12,487 bases of DNA from CAYRUP01 sp964578975 (GTDB lineage Bacteria; Pseudomonadota; Gammaproteobacteria; DSM-16500), in contig CAZOFA010000072.1 in assembly GCA_964578975.1 (NCBI GenBank), positions 1 through 12,487 of the forward strand. The letters are read 5' to 3'. The position numbers and the translations under genes are program-made. Numbering within the stretch: the stretch's first letter is position 1; each line of letters begins with the position of its first letter. Below the pieces are notes generated by a model that did not search any database, was not told the origin of the DNA, and worked only from the letters and a program-made list of their open reading frames with translations. Positions 7,321 through 12,487 of this stretch are shown piece after piece.

Positions 7321-9054
7321 TCACCCATTCATAACGCGGGTTCGCAATGACGGCATCACAGGAAACATTTGTTTTAACTGCAATCCTTGCTCAGAGGTTT
7401 CTCCAAATAATTGCATGGCCGCATCAAAAATTTTTTGACGATGTTGATCCGTTAGTGTTGGTGTGGCTAACAACTTTTCCGCGATAATAGTCGCTTCCAG
7501 ATATTTCTTCGCCTTAAGCAATGCCCCAAATTCAGTAATCAGATATCCTTCATATGCACCTGGATAAGTTTGAAATAACTTTTCTTGATAACCGATGACC
7601 AATTGAGTCAGCGATTCTTTTGCAAATAACGCGCTCCCACTCTGATGAAGTAATTGCAAAATTTTCCGATGATTGATATGCAACAATTTTTTTTCCGCAT
7701 TGGGTTGTTTTTCTATTTCTGATAAAAGTGCATACGCTTTTCCGTATTCTTTTTTTTGTAAATAAGACAAAGTTAAGTCAGTGATTAAATTAGGCGTCGC
7801 ATCGGGTAATAATGCAGCATCTTCGCGACGCTCAAACAATAGCTGGTACAAATCCACTTGTGCTTTTCTTAATGCAGAACCGGTGACGAGAAAATCACTC
7901 AGCGACCAACAGCGCCATTGATTGAGTTGTTGCAGCAACGCATTATAGTATGCACAACAGCCAAGTTGCTTATCATCCCAAGCTTTAATTTCTTGGTAAA
8001 TCATTAACAGATTTAAATAATAGATAGGAAAAATATATTGCGAAATACTGCCATCCTCTGCCAGCATTTTTCTATATCGATCAGTGCGAGCGCGAATGCT
8101 TGGATCATCTGCACATATTTCTTTTTTTTCTTCAGGGAATGTTCCTTCTAATCTCGCCGTCGTTGCAAGTTCACCGCTGATCGACAACGCTTTATAATCG
8201 ATCAAGGTGGGCGATGTAAATGAACTGATACGACAATCAAATATTTGAATAGAGTTTGGAAATGCACGTTTGTAAATAAAATCGTTGTCGGTGTGTAATG
8301 CCCAATAAAATGTATCGAACAACCCAGGCTCATGATCTTCACATTCCCAAACCTCAGGCCCCGTATCCAATTTAAGTCCTACACAATGCGGCCATTCTTC
8401 TTGAGGAAAAATGCAATAAGGATATGGATCCTTGGCTCCCCCATCAATGAATTGATATTCTTTTCCATTAATTAATATTTTCATTGGAATGAGAAGAGCG
8501 GGATATGCCACAGCCGCCGCAAATGCGTCTGCAATTTTCACATGTTGTGTGAATTCATTTTCACTGGAAAAAACCGTGAGTTCGGCAGGTGATTTTGAAA
8601 TATTAAGCGCATTAATATGTATGTTTCTGAGTTCAGGTCTTATTTTTATGAGATCAGCAAGCTCTTTAAATGTCAGATTAGGTGAAAGATGGTGGTCTTC
8701 CAATATTTTTTTTGCAAAACGAACCGCACCATCTGTTCTGTTTATACCGAATTTGCTTAAAACGGAAAGTTTAGGTCCAAAAAATGGAATCTGACTGCGT
8801 CTCGTTTTACTGGCGCAGGTGTTTTCATCCATGTTACTCGCGACTGCATACATTTCATCAACGCTCATGTCCAGCGCGCCAAACAAAGCAATAAAAGCGC
8901 CGCTTGAACTCGCACTAATTTCTCGAATATTTTTCCAAACGCCTGCTTTTTCTAACGCTTGTATACCGCCCACCACAGCGATAAAACGACCTGCACAGCC
9001 TTCCACGACGAGTTTATTAATTTTCTGTTTGTCTATCAATTTTTGCGATCGCAT
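7321..9054 (-). CDS. Patatin-like phospholipase family protein
   Basis: A predicted lipid acyl hydrolase with no signal peptide or membrane helix. The patatin domain covers about residues 13-215: LVVEGCAGRFIAVVGGIQAL replaces the usual GGGxRG oxyanion loop, ISASSSGAFIALFGAL carries the likely nucleophile Ser50 in an A-S-S-S-G elbow instead of G-x-S-x-G, and FIDGGAKDPYP supplies Asp204 in a DGG motif. Catalytic residues are thus present but both loops deviate. Residues about 330-577 are helical and hydrophilic with TPR-like stretches (YLQKKEYGKAYALLSEI; ALLKAKKYLEATIIAEKLL), suggesting a protein-binding half. AAGGA lies about nine bases before the ATG. It follows the acetyltransferase gene by 28 bases. 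The last codons run through repeat-like DNA (7336-7351). A role as a secreted effector, as for Legionella VipD or Pseudomonas ExoU, is possible but unproven. Confidence 0.82.
   Translation of the reverse strand: MRSQKLIDKQKINKLVVEGCAGRFIAVVGGIQALEKAGVWKNIREISASSSGAFIALFGALDMSVDEMYAVASNMDENTCASKTRRSQIPFFGPKLSVLSKFGINRTDGAVRFAKKILEDHHLSPNLTFKELADLIKIRPELRNIHINALNISKSPAELTVFSSENEFTQHVKIADAFAAAVAYPALLIPMKILINGKEYQFIDGGAKDPYPYCIFPQEEWPHCVGLKLDTGPEVWECEDHEPGLFDTFYWALHTDNDFIYKRAFPNSIQIFDCRISSFTSPTLIDYKALSISGELATTARLEGTFPEEKKEICADDPSIRARTDRYRKMLAEDGSISQYIFPIYYLNLLMIYQEIKAWDDKQLGCCAYYNALLQQLNQWRCWSLSDFLVTGSALRKAQVDLYQLLFERREDAALLPDATPNLITDLTLSYLQKKEYGKAYALLSEIEKQPNAEKKLLHINHRKILQLLHQSGSALFAKESLTQLVIGYQEKLFQTYPGAYEGYLITEFGALLKAKKYLEATIIAEKLLATPTLTDQHRQKIFDAAMQLFGETSEQGLQLKQMFPVMPSLRTRVMNG
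7336..7351. repeat. Intergenic-repeat-like word inside the patatin 3' end
   Basis: GCGGGTTCGCAATGAC at 7336-7351 closely matches the minus-strand reading of the repeat at 9653-9669 (GCGGGACTTGCAATGAC). It lies just before the stop codon and encodes part of the C-terminal residues RTRVMNG. Confidence 0.45.
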
Positions 9055-9082
9055 ATATAAATTCCTTTTTTATTTTATTGTT

Positions 9083-9637
9083 TTACTGAGTCTGCAATGA
9101 AGTCATCCTGAGTTTCATAATATGATGTGGCACCGGATGCCAAGGTGCGATAAATTCACCGACCGTTTGAAATCCAACTTTTTGATACACATGAGTGGCT
9201 TTGACATTTTCTTTTTCTGGATCGATAAAAACTTCCGTCACATCTGGAAATTGGCTCAGCAGAAATTCTGTAATAATCGACACGGCAAGACCTTTTCCCA
9301 AATAAGAAACATCGCCGATGAAAATATCTAACGTAATCGCCGGTCCATCTAATTCACGATATTTTGCATACACATCCGACTCAAACACATTTGACGTGAG
9401 CAAATAAACAAATGGTTTAGCGTTATCATAGCCAATCCAATGTTGCGTGAGCTTCAGTTGTCGATCAATTTTTTTATTTTCAGATTGAAATTGAAAAAAT
9501 TTTTCTAATCCAGACAGTGTATTTTGCAATCCTTGGCCGTGAATCCATGCGCGGATGTAATCTTGGTTTAGCCAACGGTGAATCAGTTCGCGTTGCGATT
9601 CAAGCGCTGGCGTGAAGGTATAGAGTTGTTTAGGCAT
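9083..9637 (-). CDS. GNAT N-acetyltransferase, AAC(6')-like / Acetyltransf_8 type
   Basis: Transfers an acetyl group from acetyl-CoA to an amine; the acceptor is unknown. The 184-residue protein shows the GNAT core in its second half: LDIFIGDVSYLGKGLAVSIITEFLL with the acetyl-CoA pyrophosphate loop YLGKGLA (112-118), then IDPEKENVKATHVYQKVGF (138-156), which mirrors the DP-S-N-A-YEKAGF segment of aminoglycoside 6'-N-acetyltransferases and of siderophore-type acetyltransferases. The N-terminal LIHRWLNQDYIRAWI also fits that subfamily. This likeness does not prove aminoglycoside resistance. No strong ribosome binding site precedes ATG 9637. It is followed after 28 bases by the patatin gene, probably in one transcript. 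The last codons (MTSLQTQ) include the repeat word CAGGATGAC. Confidence 0.85.
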   Translation of the reverse strand: MPKQLYTFTPALESQRELIHRWLNQDYIRAWIHGQGLQNTLSGLEKFFQFQSENKKIDRQLKLTQHWIGYDNAKPFVYLLTSNVFESDVYAKYRELDGPAITLDIFIGDVSYLGKGLAVSIITEFLLSQFPDVTEVFIDPEKENVKATHVYQKVGFQTVGEFIAPWHPVPHHIMKLRMTSLQTQ

Positions 9638-9652
9638 ATTTATCTCAGGCTC

Positions 9653-9691
9653 GTCATTGCAAGTCCCGCTTTTTTAGCGGGACGTGGCAAT
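9653..9691. repeat. Hairpin repeat between VOC and GNAT genes
   Basis: GTCCCGCT (9663-9670) and AGCGGGAC (9676-9683) form a perfect eight-pair stem around TTTTT, with an outer stem ATTGC (9656-9660) / GCAAT (9687-9691). The CGTCATTGC...GGCAATCC frame is typical of dispersed proteobacterial intergenic repeats. It follows the VOC gene stop on the minus strand but has no U-tract in that direction, so it may attenuate rather than end transcription into the GNAT gene. Confidence 0.6.
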
Positions 9692-9701
9692 CCATTCACT
9701 C

Positions 9702-10241
9702 TTATTTAGAAAATAAAGCTTGCGCTCTTTTTTTCGTTTGAGCAGGGGTCACATCTTCTACGTGAGTCGAGATACACCAGCTATGGCCGAACGGATCTTC
9801 GATCATGCCGTTTCGATCGCCATAAAACATCGTTTCAACTGCACGAATGACTTTAGCGCCTGACGCGACTGCTTTTTGGAAAACTGCATCGGCATTTTTT
9901 ACATACAAATGAATACTCACGCCGGGATTGCCACTCGGACCCATTCCACCTTTCTCTGGGCATTCATCAGCTAACATCACCAGAGAATCGCCGATTTTGA
10001 GTTCAGCATGTCCGACTTGGCCGCCATGTTCCATGAGCAAACGCACTTTAGCACCGAAAACCTTCTTGTAAAAATCAATGGCTTTGCTTGCCGTTTTTAA
10101 AATGAGATAAGGTGTGATACTGCTATAACCTTTCGGGATGGCGCTCACTTTCTTTCTTGTCTTTTTTTTGAGAGCCGTTTTTTTATTTCTTTTCACAACC
10201 GATTTTGCGGGTTTTTTCTTTTTAGTCTTAGCTCGTGCCAT
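9702..10241 (-). CDS. VOC-fold protein (PhnB/glyoxalase-like) with lysine-rich N-terminal tail
   Basis: A vicinal-oxygen-chelate fold protein of the PhnB-like group, substrate unknown. The fold runs from about residue 41 to 165: ITPYLILKTASKAIDFYKKVFGAKV opens it, GHAELKIGDSLVMLADE follows, then VSIHLYVKNADAVFQKAVASGAKV and the closing MIEDPFGHSWCISTHVEDVTP. His78, His111 and Glu148 are at positions where this family usually holds metal ligands. In front lies a tail of about 31 residues with 17 Lys/Arg (KKKKPAK, KRNKK, KKKTRKK), absent from standard PhnB proteins and resembling histone H1 or ribosomal tails; it could bind nucleic acid. AAGGA lies about eight bases before the ATG, with a sigma70 promoter upstream. 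It lies downstream of dinB, 82 bases away. Confidence 0.85.
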   Translation of the reverse strand: MARAKTKKKKPAKSVVKRNKKTALKKKTRKKVSAIPKGYSSITPYLILKTASKAIDFYKKVFGAKVRLLMEHGGQVGHAELKIGDSLVMLADECPEKGGMGPSGNPGVSIHLYVKNADAVFQKAVASGAKVIRAVETMFYGDRNGMIEDPFGHSWCISTHVEDVTPAQTKKRAQALFSK

Positions 10242-10280
10242 GGTGGTTTTCCTTCCGTTAACAATAAATTTAAAAATAAA

Positions 10281-10309
10281 ACAATATTGATATCTGTGCT
10301 ATTTTTCAA
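10281..10309 (-). promoter_or_regulatory. Sigma70 promoter of the VOC gene
   Basis: On the minus strand TTGAAA (10309-10304) and TATTGT (10286-10281) are separated by 17 bases, five of six and four of six consensus matches. Transcription would start near 10274, about 32 bases before the ATG. The -35 lies inside an AT-rich inverted repeat, TTTTCAA (10303-10309) / TTGAAAA (10317-10323), that abuts the dinB stop. Confidence 0.5.
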
Positions 10310-10323
10310 GTGATTATTGAAAA

Positions 10324-11355
10324 TCAAAGAAAATGTACGCCGATTCCCATTAATCTTATTTTGCCATAATCGCGCTTGCTCAATTCAGCTAAAAGTTTTT
10401 CGTAAAGGAAAATATTAATTTCATGACTCGATTTTTCCATGGTGATGACTTTAAAATTACTTAATTTTATTTTTATACATTGATTTTTGATGGGGCGGGA
10501 ATCAGTATACTTTTTCATTCTTACCATTAAAGAATCGTATAATTCACGCAAAACAGCGTGATTTTGTGGATCATTTAGATTGATATCGTATTGAAATGTT
10601 TGTTCTACGCTTAATGATTTTCTTTCTCTGTTTGGTTCGACGTTACGATTATCGATGCCTCTACACTGTTCATATAATCGAGCACTGCCTTTTTCGCCAA
10701 AATGATTTTTTAAATCCAGCAATGAAAATTTTTGTAAATCAGCGCACGTTTTTATGCCAAGTTCATGTAATTTTTTTGCGGTGACTTTACCCACACCAAA
10801 TAATTCATCGACAGGTAAATTTTTAATGAATGGTTCGATTTCCTGTGGACGAATGACAAATAATCCATTTGGTTTATTCCAACCACTCGCGATTTTCGCC
10901 AACAATTTATTGGTTGAGACACCGGCTGATGCAGTGAGATGAACAATATCCCATATTTTTTGACGAATGGCTTGCGCGATGAGCGTGGCACTTCCTTGGT
11001 GGTGTAATGAATTCGTGACGTCCAGATAAGCTTCATCTAATGATAATGGTTCGACGAGTGGAGTAAATTCGAAAAAAATTTGACGAATGATTTCTGCAAT
11101 TTCTCGATATTTATTCATGTTAACGGGTAAGACAATTAAATCAGGGCAAAGTTTTTTTGCATATGCAGTGGACATGGCGGAGCGCACGTTAAATTTTCGG
11201 GCGATGTAATTACAGGTGCAAAGTACGCCGCGCTCGTCGCTTGATCCGCCGACTGCGACAGGTTTATCTGCTAAGGAAGGATTGTCTCTGATTTCAACAG
11301 CGGCATAAAAACAATCCATATCCACATGAATAATTTTTCGCGTGGAATTAGACAT
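10324..11355 (-). CDS. dinB: DNA polymerase IV (Y-family translesion polymerase)
   Basis: An error-prone, non-processive polymerase for lesion bypass. The 343 residues carry the palm motif IIHVDMDCFYAAVE (Asp12; steric gate Tyr17), SLDEAYLD (Asp107/Glu108), LTASAGVSTNKLLAKIAS, the helix-hairpin-helix thumb FGVGKVTAKKLHELG, and a little-finger domain from about residue 240. Length and motifs are of DinB, not UmuC (about 420 residues). The protein stops at IRLMGIGVHFL, which aligns with E. coli VRLVGLHVTLL, so the last dozen residues holding the clamp-binding QLVLGL are missing. Its ATG overlaps the end of the umuD-like gene by eight bases (ATGTCTAA), so translation is probably coupled and induction shared. 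It has no terminator with a clear U-tract. Confidence 0.95.
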   Translation of the reverse strand: MSNSTRKIIHVDMDCFYAAVEIRDNPSLADKPVAVGGSSDERGVLCTCNYIARKFNVRSAMSTAYAKKLCPDLIVLPVNMNKYREIAEIIRQIFFEFTPLVEPLSLDEAYLDVTNSLHHQGSATLIAQAIRQKIWDIVHLTASAGVSTNKLLAKIASGWNKPNGLFVIRPQEIEPFIKNLPVDELFGVGKVTAKKLHELGIKTCADLQKFSLLDLKNHFGEKGSARLYEQCRGIDNRNVEPNRERKSLSVEQTFQYDINLNDPQNHAVLRELYDSLMVRMKKYTDSRPIKNQCIKIKLSNFKVITMEKSSHEINIFLYEKLLAELSKRDYGKIRLMGIGVHFL

Positions 11356-11863
11356 GATGTATCACGCTGGTGACAACGCCTAAAATAGTGATTGCATTTT
11401 CTTTTGTTACTTCAATCGGATTAAATTTTTCATTTTCTGGCATCAACAATAATTGCTTATGGTTGATGTGCAAACGTTTCACGGTTAATTGTCCGTCAAT
11501 TGCTGCAATCACAATTTTTCCATGGGTTGGTTGAATGTGATGATCGACAATTAAAATATCATTTTCATGAATACCCGCATCAATCATTGATAATCCCGAT
11601 GCCCGGACTAAAAATGTCGCGGTCGGATTTTTAATGAGATATTGGTTAAGATCAATTTGTTCTTCCACGTGATCATCCGCGGAAGTCGGGAGGCCAGCCG
11701 CAACTTTGGAATTATATAAAGGGAGTTGATAGCCTTTGTTTTTTACGAAGGTTAAAACAGATGGGATTAAGCTTTCGGGTAAACGAATCGGTTTGGTGGG
11801 TTCACCATAATGTCCATACCCTTTAGGGCGACCGGCGCCAGGGCGTTTTCCACCGTGTTTCAT
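11348..11863 (-). CDS. UmuD-like self-cleaving S24 peptidase with N-terminal extension (UmuDAb-like repressor candidate)
   Basis: A LexA/UmuD-family serine peptidase. Numbered from the ATG at 11884, the core GLPTSADDHVEEQIDLNQYLI...VRASGLSMIDAGI...AIDGQLTVKRL aligns along E. coli UmuD, with cleavage expected at Ala63-Gly64 (Cys24-Gly25 in E. coli), nucleophile Ser99 and general base Lys136. Before it lies an extension absent from E. coli UmuD: GGKRPGAGRPKGYG, an AT-hook-like basic stretch, then PTKPIRLPESLIPSVLTFV, which looks like the strand and helix of a ribbon-helix-helix. Such an extension with an intact peptidase fits a DNA-binding repressor like Acinetobacter UmuDAb; this is inference. 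I start at the second ATG (11863), preceded by AAAGAG; the first ATG has no ribosome binding site and lies only about nine bases from the predicted transcript start. Overlaps dinB by eight bases. Confidence 0.9.
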   Translation of the reverse strand: MKHGGKRPGAGRPKGYGHYGEPTKPIRLPESLIPSVLTFVKNKGYQLPLYNSKVAAGLPTSADDHVEEQIDLNQYLIKNPTATFLVRASGLSMIDAGIHENDILIVDHHIQPTHGKIVIAAIDGQLTVKRLHINHKQLLLMPENEKFNPIEVTKENAITILGVVTSVIHHV

Positions 11864-11899
11864 GGTAGTGTCTCTTTTTTTCATATTTAAGATTAAGTT

Positions 11900-11928
11900 A
11901 GTATATTTGAAAAATGTACAATATTCAA
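11900..11928 (-). promoter_or_regulatory. Sigma70 promoter of the umuD-like/dinB operon
   Basis: On the minus strand TTGAAT (11928-11923) and TATACT (11905-11900) are 17 bases apart, four of six and five of six consensus matches. The start would be near 11893, about 30 bases before ATG 11863. The -35 and nearly all of the spacer are covered by the palindrome at 11907-11928. Confidence 0.65.
11907..11928. promoter_or_regulatory. 22-bp palindromic operator over the umuD-like promoter
   Basis: TTGAA (11907-11911) and TTCAA (11924-11928) flank a 12-base centre containing the palindrome TGTACA; 18 of 22 positions match the reverse complement. It overlaps the -35 and spacer, where a bound repressor would block RNA polymerase. 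It resembles the TTGAA-N11-TTCAA operator I recall for Acinetobacter UmuDAb, sharing the left half up to ATGTA but one base longer. It lacks the CTG-N10-CAG frame of the usual gammaproteobacterial LexA box. Confidence 0.6.
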
Positions 11929-11952
11929 GTATAAGTCTATGATGGTCAATAT

Positions 11953-11971
11953 TTAAGCTTTCCTTAAGCTT
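11953..11971. repeat. Two direct copies of TTAAGCTT at helical spacing
   Basis: TTAAGCTT occurs at 11953-11960 and 11964-11971, an 11-base period, so both face the same side of the helix. They lie in the divergent gap between the umuD-like gene and the secreted-protein gene, about 80 bases before the latter, and could be activator or repressor half-sites; chance in AT-rich DNA is not excluded. Confidence 0.35.
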
Positions 11972-12012
11972 TTGTTAATAATCTATTAAGATGCGCTCTG
12001 TAAGATATTTCT

Positions 12013-12039
12013 CATTACTCATAGAAGAATGAGGTAATG
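12013..12039 (+). promoter_or_regulatory. Leader hairpin covering the ribosome binding site
   Basis: CATTACTCA (12013-12021) pairs with TGAGGTAATG (12030-12039), nine pairs with one bulged G, around an eight-base loop. The right arm contains the Shine-Dalgarno GAGG (12031-12034) of the following gene, so folding would hide it. Confidence 0.45.
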
Positions 12040-12043
12040 GGAA

Positions 12044-12412
12044 ATGAAGAAATTAATTAGCTTGTTTATGTGTGTGGCGTCACTGAGTAACGTTGCCTAT
12101 GCAGATGCTGCGAAACTGACGATCAAAATCTCAGGTGCGGGCAGTGCTAACACTTATTTTTTATGTACGGATGGTATTAGCTGTCTTAGTATCGCTGCTG
12201 CCAACCACGGTAAAGTGTATCCTTTAACGACTGGTCAAATTGATCATATCCACTTATTAAATGTTGCGAATGCGCGAATGTATTTCCAAAAATTACCGGA
12301 TTCTTGCAATGTGTCAGTGAGTGAGCATCAAACGTTGACCGTGAAAGGTCAAATCGTAAAAGGTGCTAATGACAAAGTATTTATTAGCAACTTAACGTGT
12401 TCTGTCGGTTAA
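12044..12412 (+). CDS. Small secreted hypothetical protein with four cysteines
   Basis: I do not recognise the family. The 122-residue protein starts with a typical Sec signal peptide, MKKLISLFMCVASLSNVAYA, with signal peptidase I cleavage predicted after AYA (residue 20); Cys10 is not in a proper lipobox. The mature part of about 102 residues has four cysteines (41, 47, 88 and 119), suggesting two disulfides, and alternating hydrophobic segments (KLTIKISGAG, QTLTVKGQIV, KVFISNLTC) that suggest a small beta-sandwich exported to the periplasm or beyond. GAGGT lies about nine bases upstream of the ATG, within a hairpin. The gene is divergent from the umuD-like gene, 180 bases from its chosen start, and is followed by a strong hairpin. 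Confidence 0.8.
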   Translation: MKKLISLFMCVASLSNVAYADAAKLTIKISGAGSANTYFLCTDGISCLSIAAANHGKVYPLTTGQIDHIHLLNVANARMYFQKLPDSCNVSVSEHQTLTVKGQIVKGANDKVFISNLTCSVG

Positions 12413-12434
12413 TCTCAAGAATAGAATCGCTTAC

Positions 12435-12470
12435 AAAAAAAATCCCCGAAAGTTTTAACCTTCGGGGATT
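12435..12470 (-). terminator. Rho-independent terminator, U-tract on the minus strand
   Basis: AATCCCCGAA (12441-12450) and TTCGGGGATT (12461-12470) form a perfect ten-pair stem with a ten-base loop. On the minus strand it is followed by eight U (12442-12435), an excellent terminator for a minus-strand gene that must lie beyond the right edge. On the plus strand the hairpin also follows the secreted-protein gene, with only ATTAATTAAG after it, so it may work in both directions. Confidence 0.8.
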
Positions 12471-12487
12471 ATTAATTAAGAGTCTGG

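Noticed and set aside
8489..8794. Plus-strand open frame opposite the patatin gene
   Set aside because: It lies wholly inside a well-supported coding gene, has no family likeness, and is a shadow frame; the same applies to 105-392, 1842-2054, 2340-2579, 8819-9100 and 6539-6805.
9083..9637. Aminoglycoside resistance gene aac(6')
   Set aside because: The GNAT core resembles AAC(6') but equally other members of this acetyltransferase group; no resistance cassette, integron or mobile element surrounds it.
7321..9637. Patatin plus GNAT as an anti-phage (CBASS-type) operon
   Set aside because: CapV patatins act with a cyclic-nucleotide synthase, and none is present nearby; the C-terminal half is not a known nucleotide sensor and there are no other defence genes.
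10303..10323. Second copy of the umuD-type operator after dinB
   Set aside because: The inverted repeat is TTCAA...TTGAA, the opposite arm order, with a short loop; it does not match the TTGAA-N12-TTCAA site.
11885..11943. Canonical LexA box (CTG-N10-CAG)
   Set aside because: No such frame is present upstream of the umuD-like gene; the palindrome there has a different consensus.

Overview
The window looks like chromosomal DNA of a gammaproteobacterium of moderately low GC, most plausibly a relative of the Legionellales (Legionella/Coxiella side). The reasons are a zinc-type L31, an E. coli-like type I glutamine synthetase with the adenylylation tyrosine at position 397, the divergent glnA/typA arrangement known from gammaproteobacteria, a transporter resembling the Legionella phagosomal MFS proteins, and a cytosolic patatin-like protein of a kind common in host-associated members. 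The order-level placement is inference; no rRNA or tRNA gene is present to test it.

Layout. Positions 1-126 hold GC-rich repeat DNA. From 127 to 5332 five genes run on the minus strand: glnA, xth (starting one base after glnA), rpmE (with a clear sigma70 promoter of its own), a short-form malic enzyme, and an MFS transporter. typA (5450-7258) is divergent from glnA. A hairpin repeat separates typA from a second minus-strand block (7321-11863): a umuD-like gene overlapping dinB, then a VOC-fold protein with a very basic N-terminal tail, a GNAT acetyltransferase and a patatin-like protein. A small secreted cysteine-containing protein (12044-12412, plus strand) closes the window, followed by a strong hairpin whose U-tract lies on the minus strand.

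Most interesting region. The umuD-like/dinB pair (10324-11928) looks like a compact self-regulated DNA-damage cassette. The UmuD-like protein keeps the Ala-Gly cleavage site and the Ser/Lys pair of LexA/UmuD proteins and adds an N-terminal GRPKG / ribbon-helix-helix-like segment. It is translationally overlapped with a Pol IV (DinB) rather than a UmuC gene. Its promoter (TTGAAT-N17-TATACT) is covered by a near-perfect 22-bp palindrome, TTGAA-N12-TTCAA, resembling the operator I recall for the Acinetobacter repressor UmuDAb. The DinB stops just before where the C-terminal clamp-binding peptide would lie.

Other notable points: the patatin-like protein has altered oxyanion and nucleophile motifs; the 3' ends of the patatin and GNAT genes are built partly from intergenic-repeat-like sequence; the ribosome binding site of the secreted protein lies inside a hairpin. 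The remaining genes are ordinary housekeeping functions: nitrogen assimilation, DNA repair, ribosome function and carbon metabolism.
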